In this document: piece by piece, positions 7,621 through 15,317 of the stretch
Layout: each line of letters starts with the position of its first letter
Numbering within the stretch: the first letter of the stretch is position 1
DNA from: OLB17 sp041745735
Lineage (GTDB): Bacteria > Acidobacteriota > Blastocatellia > Pyrinomonadales > Pyrinomonadaceae
NCBI GenBank assembly: GCA_041745735.1
Contig: JBGTII010000102.1
Location: 1-64,000 of the forward strand
Direction: 5' to 3'
Length of the DNA stretch: 64,000 bases
Notes under the pieces: generated by a model
Databases searched by the model: none
What the model saw: only the letters and a program-made list of their open reading frames with translations
What the model was told of the DNA's origin: nothing
Made by a program: the position numbers and the translations under genes

Positions 7621-8778
7621 ATGAACTTTGATGCCATCGTTATCGGCGGCGGTGCTGCAGGCCTGTTTTGCGCGATCACCGCGGGCAAGCGCGGCAAAAA
7701 GGTGTTGGTGATCGAGCACAATCAGGAGGTTGGCCGCAAGATCGTCATTTCCGGCGGCGGGCGGTGCAACTTTACAAACCTTAACGTAACCGCTGAAAAT
7801 TTTATCTCCCAAAATCCTCATTTCTGCAAATCCGCATTGGCCGGCTTTACGCCACAAGATTTTGTTGAGCTTGTCCGCAGATACAAGATCGCCTATTACG
7901 AGAAAACACTTGGCCAGCTTTTTTGCCGCGAGAGCTCACGACAGATCGTCGACATGCTGCTTACAGAATGCAACAAGGCGAAAGTGCAGATAATGACCAG
8001 TTGCTCGGTCACCGGTGTGAGTCATGACGGTGACTATAAGCTTGAGACGAGCCATGGGATATTTACTGCCGCAAAACTCATCGTTGCGTGCGGCGGTCTA
8101 TCATTTCCAAAGATCGGTGCGACTGGATTTGGCTATGATATTGCTCGTCAATTTGGACTAAAGATCGTCGAGACGAGGCCATCGCTTGTTGCTTTGGTGA
8201 TGAAAGGCAAGGCGTATACTCCGCTTGCCGGTATCTCAATCGAGGTCGTGGCATCGAGCGGAAAACAGGCTTTCCGCGAAAATATTGTGTTCACGCATCG
8301 TGGGATGTCCGGGCCGGCCGTTTTGCAGATTTCAAACTACTGGGTGGAAAACAACCCTGTTTCATTTCACCTCACACCGGATACGGATGTCGTGAAACGT
8401 CTCACCGCAAACCGGGCCAGCAGAAAGAATCTGAGCAATTTACTTGCTGAGATCTTGCCGCTACGATTTGCGACGGTTTTTGCGGAGAACGAATTTGAAA
8501 ATAAGCCGCTGTATCAAATGAATGACCACGAATTTCACCAATTGTCCGAAAGGCTAAATGATTGGCAAGTTAAATTTTCGACGACTGAGGGCTACGACCG
8601 GGCCGAGGTCACGCTGGGTGGCGTCTCTACAAACGAACTCTCATCTAAGACGATGGAGTCTAAAAAGATGTGGGGTCTTTACTTTATTGGTGAGGTCGTG
8701 GATGTGACGGGTTGGCTGGGCGGATACAACTTTCAGTGGGCGTGGTCGTCGGGATTTGCCGCCGGTAACGCGATTTAA
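7621..8778 (+). CDS. NAD(P)/FAD-dependent oxidoreductase, HI0933/YhiN family
   Basis: Flavoprotein of the HI0933-like family. The Rossmann dinucleotide motif VIGGGAAGLFCAI (8-20) is followed by the family signature GRKIVISGGGRCNFTN. The C-terminal part has TLGGVSTNEL and LYFIGEVVDVTGWLGGYNFQ, which ends in the second FAD-binding segment. At 385 residues it is full length. The ATG follows the DinB-like stop with no gap and no independent Shine-Dalgarno sequence. The physiological substrate of the family is not settled. Confidence 0.9.
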   Translation: MNFDAIVIGGGAAGLFCAITAGKRGKKVLVIEHNQEVGRKIVISGGGRCNFTNLNVTAENFISQNPHFCKSALAGFTPQDFVELVRRYKIAYYEKTLGQLFCRESSRQIVDMLLTECNKAKVQIMTSCSVTGVSHDGDYKLETSHGIFTAAKLIVACGGLSFPKIGATGFGYDIARQFGLKIVETRPSLVALVMKGKAYTPLAGISIEVVASSGKQAFRENIVFTHRGMSGPAVLQISNYWVENNPVSFHLTPDTDVVKRLTANRASRKNLSNLLAEILPLRFATVFAENEFENKPLYQMNDHEFHQLSERLNDWQVKFSTTEGYDRAEVTLGGVSTNELSSKTMESKKMWGLYFIGEVVDVTGWLGGYNFQWAWSSGFAAGNAI

Positions 8779-8886
8779 AAGGGCGGAGGCAACGTCTCCC
8801 ACACCGTTGCCCCCTATTTTCGCGTCGCATACAGGGTGTACGCGGCCGCGAAAAGCGATCTTGTTTTGTGAATTAATAATTTAGCT

Positions 8887-8915
8887 TTGTAAAATTATCA
8901 CTCGTTCGCTATACT
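8887..8915 (+). promoter_or_regulatory. Promoter of the CI-type regulator gene
   Basis: TTGTAA (8887-8892), exactly 17 bases, and TATACT (8910-8915) form a good housekeeping promoter. Predicted transcription start is near 8922, just before the dyad at 8928. Confidence 0.6.
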
Positions 8916-8927
8916 CGACAACTGAAC

Positions 8928-8951
8928 GATTGTGTAGAATTTTACACAATC
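8928..8951. promoter_or_regulatory. 24-bp operator-like dyad
   Basis: GATTGTGTA and TACACAATC are perfect 9-bp inverted arms around a GAATTT centre. It sits between the inferred transcription start and the ATG of the HTH gene at 8957, the position expected for an autoregulatory operator. It is too close to the start codon to be a terminator. Confidence 0.65.
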
Positions 8952-8956
8952 ATTGA

Positions 8957-9394
8957 ATGGTGTCAAGCGCAAATGCAATAATGGACAAGAATTCTGCATT
9001 TACTGCCAGATTTATTGAAGCCTGTGGCACGGCTGAGCCGTCAAGCGTCCAACGCTTGTTGAACATTTCCTATCAGGCGGCCAAGAATTATCTCCATGGC
9101 CGGCTGCCCCAAACCGAGGTCCTCATCAAGATCGCCGAGCGGACATCATGCTCGATCGACTGGCTACTGACCGGCCGGGGAAAAAAATTTCTCGATGGGG
9201 CAATGGCGCAAGACACACCTGTATCCACTGGCCAATTTGAAGAATTGGTCAGGAGGGTAAAAGTGGAAGTAATCAACGAAATAAGAGGGAGCCAAAATGC
9301 GGGCGGGCCCAAGATCGTTAGATTACAGCCAAGCGAGTTAATGTCGGAAAAGGTCTTAGACGAAGTCGAGACCTTAACCGGGAGTCAACCTTAA
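8957..9394 (+). CDS. Phage CI-type HTH regulator lacking the S24 domain
   Basis: A 145-residue DNA-binding protein. Residues about 17-75 match the bacteriophage CI-repressor helix-turn-helix pattern: SVQRLLNISYQAAKNYLHGR (recognition region), LIKIAERTSCSIDWLLTGRG. A full CI/LexA-like repressor would continue into an S24-type self-cleavage and dimerisation domain; here only a short helix (GQFEELVRRVKVEVINEI) and a polar tail follow. An S24-like domain is instead found in the TPR protein at 9731. The ATG at 8957 follows the dyad without a clear Shine-Dalgarno sequence; ATG 8981 is an alternative. No other phage gene is nearby. Confidence 0.8.
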   Translation: MVSSANAIMDKNSAFTARFIEACGTAEPSSVQRLLNISYQAAKNYLHGRLPQTEVLIKIAERTSCSIDWLLTGRGKKFLDGAMAQDTPVSTGQFEELVRRVKVEVINEIRGSQNAGGPKIVRLQPSELMSEKVLDEVETLTGSQP

Positions 9395-9418
9395 CGGTAG
9401 CTCGGACCTATCGGTCAA

Positions 9419-9652
9419 TTAGAAGCCGATCCAATAGATCTCTTCGGCAACTGCCGTGATGATATCGACCGATATCGTGCCATCGCCAGGTGCTGTCGTC
9501 GCATAGACATCACCACAATTTACGGTGCAAGGCGGCGGGCAGGTTTCTTGACCGTTCTGGCACTGATAACCTCCGCTACCCTGATTACCATCGGCAAAGA
9601 CGGTCGCGCAGAACATCGATACGATCAAGAACAATTTAATAGTCGTTTTCAT
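9419..9652 (-). CDS. Small exported Cys-rich protein
   Basis: A 77-residue protein of unknown function. A signal peptide (MKTTIKLFLIVSMFCATVFA) is followed by a mature part of about 57 residues with four Cys in the pattern C-x6-C-x3-C-x3-C (QCQNGQETCPPPCTVNCG) and a hydrophobic C-terminal stretch ending YWIGF. GGAG lies 8-9 bases upstream of the ATG, supporting translation. It is transcribed divergently from the TPR/S24-like gene, with 78 bases between start codons. It could be a secreted peptide, a cell-surface disulfide protein or a substrate of a modification system; no processing site is proven. Confidence 0.7.
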   Translation of the reverse strand: MKTTIKLFLIVSMFCATVFADGNQGSGGYQCQNGQETCPPPCTVNCGDVYATTAPGDGTISVDIITAVAEEIYWIGF

Positions 9653-9678
9653 TTTTTTTTCTCCAATAGTTTTTAGTC

Positions 9679-9707
9679 TTGATGTGCGAGCACATCAGGC
9701 ATATACT
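9679..9707 (+). promoter_or_regulatory. Promoter of the TPR/S24-like gene
   Basis: TTGATG (9679-9684), a 17-bp spacer and TATACT (9702-9707) make a good promoter with the same -10 as the CI-type gene. The start would be near 9714, leaving a leader of under 20 bases. The spacer contains a perfect dyad. Confidence 0.6.
9681..9696. promoter_or_regulatory. 16-bp operator-like dyad in promoter spacer
   Basis: GATGTGC-GA-GCACATC is a perfect 7-2-7 inverted repeat overlapping the -35 element and spacer of the promoter for the TPR/S24-like gene, a classic repressor position. Its half-site (GATGTGC) resembles the GATTGTGT half-site upstream of the CI-type gene. Confidence 0.6.
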
Positions 9708-9730
9708 AGCAGAGAAATTCGAAGCGGCTT

Positions 9731-11194
9731 ATGGAGACTCTCAAGATTCGAACCGGTTTAGAGCCGGTCGTTTTATTCCACAAACTAAACAAGCTCGAAC
9801 GCAGCGGTCGATACGCTGAAGCTCTAGACCTGATCTGTGAGGGGCGGGATGACCTGTCGCGCGTGCCCGAAACGGCGGATTTTTGTGCCGAGGACGCTGC
9901 GGAGTTACGGCTTAGATACGGCAGCCTGATAGGATTTTACGGTCACAATGAAATGATAAAGGGTGCGCAAGAGCACTCAAAAAATATTCTTACGGCTGTG
10001 CGCGAGGTTTTCCAAGAGCTTCGAAATGTTGAAAAGATCGCCGAGTGTGAGAATCTGATCGCACTCGCCTATTGGCGAACTGGTGAATATCGCGAAACGG
10101 ATCTCTGGATCGACACGGCGTTGTCACATGGCCTAACGCGAGCATCACGGGTACGCCTTCACTCGTTCATGGTACGTAGCCTCAATTTTCTCTCGCTCAA
10201 AAAGCACGACCAAAATATCGCCTATTGTCGCTCGGTCGAAGAGGATTTTCGCAAATTTGGCGATGCCTTGCTTAACGCATCGATTTGCTCGAATATGGGC
10301 ATTTCTCTCAAAGACACGGGCCGCAGTTCAGAGGCACTTACTTATTTTACGCTCGCGAAAACGTATCACGAAAAGTCGCGGCATCGCATCTACCTAGCAA
10401 CTGTCGAGAATAATTTGGCGCTGCTACACATGAACGAAGGCAGTTTCCGGCTTGCCCATAGTTCGGTCGACGCGGCGATCGGCATTTATAAAAAATTAAA
10501 GGACAAGACACGCGAGGGCTCATCGCTCGAGACAAAAGCTCAGATCTGTCTGGCGGAAAAGCTGCCCGAGGCGGCACTCAATTATACTGACCGTTCGATT
10601 ACCCTGCTGCGAAAGAGCGAGAATTTAGCTTATCTTGCCGAGTCGCTGATGACGCGGGCAAAGATACTGCTCATACTCGATAATTTCCAAGACGCGGTTC
10701 TTTCGATGATGGAAGCCGTTGATATCACGCGGCGTCAGACGGGCGAAACAGCGGCAAGAGAATTGATCGACGAATTTCAAACCGCCCTCGATCCGGACAG
10801 AAAGGCGGTCAAAAACAACTTTCCCGCCGACTCTAACGAACTCGAGCTTGTCATACCTGCGTCCCTGTCAAAATACAGCGAATACAGTGGCGTCTGGATA
10901 AATAACTCGCACCTCGCCGATCTCGGCATCCCAAAAGGCTCGCTTGCCGTTACCGTCAACGAAAAGGTGAATCGTGGTGATCTGGTTGCAGCGGTCGAGC
11001 GGGATAGCGGTGCGGTCGTCTGCGGTTATTACGATTCGGATTTTGGCATGGTCTGTCTGGAAAGCGGGTCGGGCCAGCCGCATTTGTTCGATGAGAACGC
11101 AATTACGATCAAAGGTAAGATCGTTGGTGTCTGCCGCAACGGTGAAAACGCCGACGGCAAGATGATCGTCGAGCCTATTGGTCTGACGGCCTAA
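9731..11194 (+). CDS. TPR protein with C-terminal LexA/CI (S24-like) domain
   Basis: A 487-residue soluble protein. Residues about 10-350 form TPR-like helix pairs (ALDLICEGRDDL, NLIALAYWRTGEY, NMGISLKDTGRSSEALTYF, NNLALLHMNEGSFRLAHSSV, AEKLPEAALNYTDRSI, DNFQDAVLSMMEAV). Residues about 394-471 look like the barrel of LexA/CI C-terminal domains: LADLGIPKGSLAVTV, RGDLVAAVE, VVCGYYDSDFGMVCLES, ENAITIKGKIVGVCR. A Ser is present near the nucleophile position (NNSHL), but the catalytic Lys position reads Cys-Gly, so self-cleavage is doubtful. There is no HTH. The TPR part recalls peptide-sensing regulators (RRNPP type), by inference only. The 3' end overlaps the convergent J-domain gene by 20 bases. 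Confidence 0.75.
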   Translation: METLKIRTGLEPVVLFHKLNKLERSGRYAEALDLICEGRDDLSRVPETADFCAEDAAELRLRYGSLIGFYGHNEMIKGAQEHSKNILTAVREVFQELRNVEKIAECENLIALAYWRTGEYRETDLWIDTALSHGLTRASRVRLHSFMVRSLNFLSLKKHDQNIAYCRSVEEDFRKFGDALLNASICSNMGISLKDTGRSSEALTYFTLAKTYHEKSRHRIYLATVENNLALLHMNEGSFRLAHSSVDAAIGIYKKLKDKTREGSSLETKAQICLAEKLPEAALNYTDRSITLLRKSENLAYLAESLMTRAKILLILDNFQDAVLSMMEAVDITRRQTGETAARELIDEFQTALDPDRKAVKNNFPADSNELELVIPASLSKYSEYSGVWINNSHLADLGIPKGSLAVTVNEKVNRGDLVAAVERDSGAVVCGYYDSDFGMVCLESGSGQPHLFDENAITIKGKIVGVCRNGENADGKMIVEPIGLTA

Positions 11195-12002
11195 AGTCTG
11201 AGATATCCATCGCAAAAGTTTCCTTTACATACTCTTCCTGAGCCTGATTAACACTCCTAAGATTTGTCAGCCGCCGCTCTGATTTTTTGATATGCACACG
11301 TGTGCGGTTCGACATTTGTGCAAGCAGGTCGCGGCCCTCGGCCATCTCGTCCTCGACTCTTTTTCTTAGATCATAAAGTTCCGAACCCTCGATCTCTGCC
11401 CGCTCGTTGACGAGCTCGCCGAGTCTGACCTTTATCTGAAAGATCTGACGGATCGCTCGGACTAGTTCATCGCCGACGGTGTCGCCGACGACGAGATCCG
11501 GGCTGTTGCGAAAATCTTCGACAAGTTTGTTGAGCTTTATTTGATCACCGGCTGAATAGGCGGCGTTTAGCTCAGCCATCAAGCCGTGGCGTTTTTCTTT
11601 CTCTCCGGCATCGAGAGCCAGATCGGGGTGGATGATGCGTGCGAGGTTGTGATAGGCTTTTTTGGCTTCGGCCGTTGGGTTAAATTTACGGTCGGCGGCA
11701 TCGGCATCTTCGGCGGCACGAGCGGCTGATTCTTCGGCACGGCGACGCATTTCTTCGGCTTTTTTCTTGATCTCTTCGTCGTCGGGGACGAGCTTTACTT
11801 CTTCTTCGGCGATCTGCGCCTCGATATCGTCAAACTCTGCATACAGCCGCGCAACGCCCATCGTGTACTGGGCCTCAAACTGCTGCTGCAACGCCCGCAG
11901 ATCGGTCATCTCCTCTTCGCGGTCGGCAAGCCGGTCCTTTAGCCGGTCGAGGACATGGCGTTTTTTATCGAGTTCGATATCTTCGGGGGCTAAGGGGGTC
12001 AT
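11175..12002 (-). CDS. J-domain (DnaJ-like) protein with N-terminal coiled coil
   Basis: A 275-residue cytosolic protein. Residues 10-105 are charged and heptad-like (LKDRLADREEEMTDLRAL, KKKAEEMRRRAEESAARAAE), a likely coiled coil. Residues about 113-155 form a J-domain: AKKAYHNLARIIHPDLAL with the HPD tripeptide at 125-127, then MAELNAAYSAGD. A second helical region follows. It would stimulate a DnaK-type Hsp70 for a specific client. It has no zinc-finger or substrate domain, so it is not a canonical DnaJ. It lies 3 bases downstream of bshB1 on the same strand, probably in one transcript. Confidence 0.8.
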   Translation of the reverse strand: MTPLAPEDIELDKKRHVLDRLKDRLADREEEMTDLRALQQQFEAQYTMGVARLYAEFDDIEAQIAEEEVKLVPDDEEIKKKAEEMRRRAEESAARAAEDADAADRKFNPTAEAKKAYHNLARIIHPDLALDAGEKEKRHGLMAELNAAYSAGDQIKLNKLVEDFRNSPDLVVGDTVGDELVRAIRQIFQIKVRLGELVNERAEIEGSELYDLRKRVEDEMAEGRDLLAQMSNRTRVHIKKSERRLTNLRSVNQAQEEYVKETFAMDISDFRPSDQ

Positions 12003-12005
12003 TGA

Positions 12006-12740
12006 TCAAGAGTAGAGATTCATCGGACGTGTGAGCAGCTCGAACGGGTCGTTGACGTTTAACATCTCACGGACAAAGAACGGTTCACCGGCTGCGACAC
12101 CGATCATCGAGCCGTAATAACGCGAGCGGTTCGCGATCTCGTCGAGATAGCTCTTGCCGGTGAGCATCGTTTCAGGTTCTGTCGAATTTGGATCGTAAAA
12201 CTGTGAACGGTGAGAATGGAGGGCGTCCATTTTTGCATCGAGAAAATCTGAGATATCGACGATAAATGACGGGACGACACGGCGTGAAAATACATTATGG
12301 GCAACGATCGGCGGAGGTATCTTTTCATCGCCGGTGTCGGGGTCGTAATTTCGCATTGCCGCAAGACGTGACGATTCGCGCACAAGGGTTGCGATGTGAT
12401 CGTGATCAGCATGGCTGTCATTTTCCTGATGCGTGAGTATCACCCGGGGCTTGAGCCGTCTCAACGCCCTGACCAACGCAACGCGTGCGTCGTCGGTCAC
12501 AAAAACATGCCCGTCCGGTAGCCCGAGATTGTCGCGGATATCGAGCTTTAAAATCTTTGCCGCGTCTTCGGCCTCGACGGCCCGCCCCTCGACCGTCCCG
12601 CGAGTACCCATCTCGCCGCGGGTCACATCGAGTGCACCCGTACGATAGCCGAGATCTTTCAGCTTTAACATTGTGCCGCCCACCGACAGTTCAAGATCAT
12701 CCGGGTGAGCGAAAATTGCGAGAATATCCACCGTGTTCAT
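12006..12740 (-). CDS. bshB1: Bacillithiol biosynthesis deacetylase BshB1 (PIG-L family)
   Basis: Zinc deacetylase that removes acetate from GlcNAc-malate in bacillithiol synthesis. The AHPDDLELSVGG motif (11-22; His12, Asp15) and NDSHADHDH (108-115; His113) supply zinc ligands. The segments RGEMGTRGT, NLGLPDG and VAAGEPFFVRE are characteristic of BshB1 rather than the mycothiol enzyme MshB. At 244 residues it has normal length. bshA and bshC are not in this window. The start codon is 37 bases from the divergent metallo-hydrolase gene. Confidence 0.88.
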   Translation of the reverse strand: MNTVDILAIFAHPDDLELSVGGTMLKLKDLGYRTGALDVTRGEMGTRGTVEGRAVEAEDAAKILKLDIRDNLGLPDGHVFVTDDARVALVRALRRLKPRVILTHQENDSHADHDHIATLVRESSRLAAMRNYDPDTGDEKIPPPIVAHNVFSRRVVPSFIVDISDFLDAKMDALHSHRSQFYDPNSTEPETMLTGKSYLDEIANRSRYYGSMIGVAAGEPFFVREMLNVNDPFELLTRPMNLYS

Positions 12741-12777
12741 AAACCTAATTTAGCACAGGGTTTGATACTATTCCTGT

Positions 12778-13545
12778 ATGAAACTCACCGTCCTCGGTTC
12801 GGGCACGTCGATACCACACCCAACGCGGAGCAGTTCAGGCTACTGGCTTGAGACCGCTGGCGGGACGATCTTGCTTGATTGTTCGGCGTCGGCGATACAT
12901 CGGATGACGGAAGAGGAGTTGGACTGGACCAGGTTGGGAGCGATCTGGATCTCGCACTTTCATCTAGATCATTGCGGCGGGCTGGCACCGTTCCTTGGCG
13001 GAACAAAGCATTCAACGGAGATGCAGCAGCGAACAAAGCCGTTGCGCATATTCGGGCCCGTCGGTCTAAAAGCCCTGCTCGCGAGATTTGATGCTGTAAA
13101 TAACTATCGCCTATTCGAACAGCCTTTTCCCGTCGAGGTGATCGAGGTCGAACCTCTCGAGCCATTTGAGCTGTTGCCGGGCGTGTCCGCAGTCGCAATG
13201 AAAACGCCGCACACGAACGAAAGCCATGCGATCCATATTCGTGATTCTGACGAAAAGACTCTTGTTTATTCGGCCGATACCGGATTTGACGAGACGATCG
13301 CAACTTTTGCGAATCGCGTTGATCTGTTTATTTTGGAATGCTCATACATAAAAGATAAGCCTGTCCAGAAACATCTTGAGCTGGCTGAGGCGATGTTCCT
13401 CGTGCGAAAGGCTCACCCAAAATGGGCTATGTTTACACACTTTTATCCCGAGTGGGACGAGGTAGATTTTGAGACGGAAGTTGCCGCGTTCGATCCGCCG
13501 TGTGAGGTGGTCGAGGCCGTGGACGGGCTCCAGTTAGAGATTTAA
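12778..13545 (+). CDS. MBL-fold metallo-hydrolase (RNase Z-like)
   Basis: Metallo-beta-lactamase-fold hydrolase of 255 residues. The start MKLTVLGSGTSIPHPTRSSS fits the RNase Z/ElaC-like subgroup, and HFHLDHCGG (His60, His62, Asp64, His65) provides the metal site. A later H (TPHTNESHAI), Asp in YSADTGFDE and His in FTHFYPEWDE complete the ligands. Its substrate is unknown: it is shorter than tRNase Z and no exosite arm is evident. It is divergent from bshB1. Confidence 0.83.
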   Translation: MKLTVLGSGTSIPHPTRSSSGYWLETAGGTILLDCSASAIHRMTEEELDWTRLGAIWISHFHLDHCGGLAPFLGGTKHSTEMQQRTKPLRIFGPVGLKALLARFDAVNNYRLFEQPFPVEVIEVEPLEPFELLPGVSAVAMKTPHTNESHAIHIRDSDEKTLVYSADTGFDETIATFANRVDLFILECSYIKDKPVQKHLELAEAMFLVRKAHPKWAMFTHFYPEWDEVDFETEVAAFDPPCEVVEAVDGLQLEI

Positions 13546-13551
13546 GCGAAG

Positions 13552-13989
13552 TTACTTAGTATTTCGCTTTGCCATTGCCATGAGTTCCTCGGGCATCCAT
13601 TTGTCGAGGTTCTTTTCTTCGGCACTGGCAATGCCTTTGTCGCGATTACGCCATTCTTTCGCGGGGTCGTCTTCACGGCCGGATTGTTTGGGATAGTTTT
13701 CGACTTGTTCGAGACTGATGACGATGCCGTGAGCGATGTCGTTCCAGTCTTCGTTTTGGATACCGCGCAGGACGATCGGCAGACCGGCGGTCCAGTCTTC
13801 TTCGGGGGCGATGTTGTCGTATTCAGGAATGGTCAAAAACGCCGTCTCGGGAAACGGTTGGCCGCTGTATTCACCGATTATGCGTTTAGCAAGCTCATTG
13901 TACGACCCGCTCGGGTCGGCCGCCCTTATCTCAAGTGCTCTGCGAAAAATGTCTGATACTGTTGCCTGGTCGCCCATAGTGTTAGCCAA
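13552..13989 (-). CDS. Conserved-looking hypothetical protein
   Basis: A soluble acidic protein of up to 145 residues, without signal peptide or membrane segment. Visible features are FRRALEIRAADPSGSYNELA, a Trp-rich centre (EEDWTAG, NEDWNDIAHGI) and a C-terminus KWMPEELMAMAKRNTK. No family was recognised. It is convergent with the MBL-fold gene, only 6 bases between their ends. Met5 (13977) is an alternative start. Confidence 0.6.
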   Translation of the reverse strand: MANTMGDQATVSDIFRRALEIRAADPSGSYNELAKRIIGEYSGQPFPETAFLTIPEYDNIAPEEDWTAGLPIVLRGIQNEDWNDIAHGIVISLEQVENYPKQSGREDDPAKEWRNRDKGIASAEEKNLDKWMPEELMAMAKRNTK

Positions 13990-14104
13990 AGATTATCACA
14001 GATAGCGGCAGATTTTAATTCGCCACATTAAGCCGCAATCGCTGCCAACTTTTTTCTTGATAAACAGCATCTGAAAAGATAGTCTTTAATTTCGCGAGGT
14101 CTTA

Positions 14105-14773
14105 ATGAGAAATACATTTTTTGCATTTGCGGTAATACTGCTTACGGTTGTTTTTGCCCTTGGGCAAAACGAACAGGCGCCTATCGTCGAGAAAGAGATC
14201 AGCTATAAAAACTGGACGTATAAGAGCATCCGGACCGGCGAAGATACAAATCTGCGTGACCTGACCGTTGGCAAAAAACTGGTGATCGTGGTGTATTTTG
14301 CCCCCTGGTGCGGTAACTGGAAATACGACGCCCCGATGCTTAACCGGCTCTACGAAAAGTATAAGGGCAACGGTCTGGAAATAGTTGGGGTTGGCGAATA
14401 TGATCCGGTCGCGAATATGAAGATCAGCCTCGACACACTAAAGATAGCGTTCCCGGCAGTTTACGAATCAGAAAGTCGTGCTGAAAGACAAAAGACCAAG
14501 CATTTTGGATACCGCTCATCGACAGGTGATACACGCACCTCCGGTTCGCCCTGGTATATCTTTCTGCAACCGGCAATGTTTGAGAAAGGCGACACGCTTA
14601 CTAGGAAGACTTTCGTCATCAATGGTGAAATGATCGAGGCCGAGGGTGAAAAGTTTATCCGCGAAAAGCTCGGACTGCCTGCCATCGACGCCAAATCCGC
14701 GACCGCCAAAAATGGCGAGATCGAGGTCTGCGACCCGGCAGACAAAAAGGCAACAGAGCTGAAAAAACCTTAA
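14105..14773 (+). CDS. Thioredoxin-fold protein (TlpA/AhpC-TSA-like), exported, one active-site Cys
   Basis: A 222-residue protein with a signal peptide (cut near ALGQ). The core LVIVVYFAPWCGNWKYDAPML has the thioredoxin-like position APWC, but the CxxC motif reads Cys69-Gly-Asn-Trp72, so the resolving Cys is missing. LEIVGVGEYDP and SPWYIFLQP follow, with a cis-Pro-like position absent or shifted. It cannot be a standard dithiol reductase; a monothiol role, peroxidase-like function or a binding role is possible. A C-terminal charged tail (EVCDPADKKATELKKP) is present. Confidence 0.75.
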   Translation: MRNTFFAFAVILLTVVFALGQNEQAPIVEKEISYKNWTYKSIRTGEDTNLRDLTVGKKLVIVVYFAPWCGNWKYDAPMLNRLYEKYKGNGLEIVGVGEYDPVANMKISLDTLKIAFPAVYESESRAERQKTKHFGYRSSTGDTRTSGSPWYIFLQPAMFEKGDTLTRKTFVINGEMIEAEGEKFIREKLGLPAIDAKSATAKNGEIEVCDPADKKATELKKP

Positions 14774-14904
14774 TTAAATAATAGTTGCGAATACCGGAAA
14801 AAACGATTTTTTTGCATTCGTCGCCGCTTCCAGCCACCCCTTAAAACGCGAAATTTCGTTCAATTCCTTGCCAGTCCTGAGCAAGCGGATTAAAATATCG
14901 CGTT

Positions 14905-15294
14905 ATGACAAAGACACACAAGATCATTTATTGGGTCGCGACTTTGTGGCTCGCGTTGGGGATGACGTCTAGCGCCGTGGTGCAGTTGATGCGGATCCCC
15001 GAGGGCGTCCATAGCGTGACGCATCTGGGCTATCCGGCGTATTTGCTGACGATATTGGGCATCTGGAAAATATTTGGCGTCATTGCTATACTCGCGCCAA
15101 AATTCCCGGTGGTAAAAGAATGGGCGTATGCCGGGTTTTTCTTTGTGGCGTCCGGGGCGTTCGTTTCACACGTTACAATGGGCGATCCTTTTGGGGAAAT
15201 ATTCCCGTCGATACTGCTAATGACTTTAACGGTTGTTTCGTGGTATCTCAGGCCGGCGAGCAGAAAAGTTGGTTCAGTCCAAGCCGCCTCGTAA
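14905..15294 (+). CDS. DoxX-like membrane protein
   Basis: Integral membrane protein of 129 residues with about four hydrophobic segments. It matches the DoxX-like pattern: HLGYPAYLLTILGIWKIFGVI with a conserved Pro and Gly, and KEWAYAGFFFVASGAFVSH. Members are of uncertain function; some act with oxidoreductases. The DUF4256 gene follows 23 bases downstream on the same strand. Confidence 0.82.
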   Translation: MTKTHKIIYWVATLWLALGMTSSAVVQLMRIPEGVHSVTHLGYPAYLLTILGIWKIFGVIAILAPKFPVVKEWAYAGFFFVASGAFVSHVTMGDPFGEIFPSILLMTLTVVSWYLRPASRKVGSVQAAS

Positions 15295-15317
15295 AAACGA
15301 CTGTAAATTAACATAAA

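Noticed and set aside
8788..8811. Terminator after the YhiN-like gene (GGCAACG/CGTTGCC).
   Set aside because: The stem is short and interrupted and the T run is weak; not claimed as a feature.
8957..11194. Prophage or phage remnant suggested by the CI-type HTH and S24-like domain.
   Set aside because: No integrase, terminase, structural gene or attachment repeat is seen near; codon use and spacing look like the flanks.
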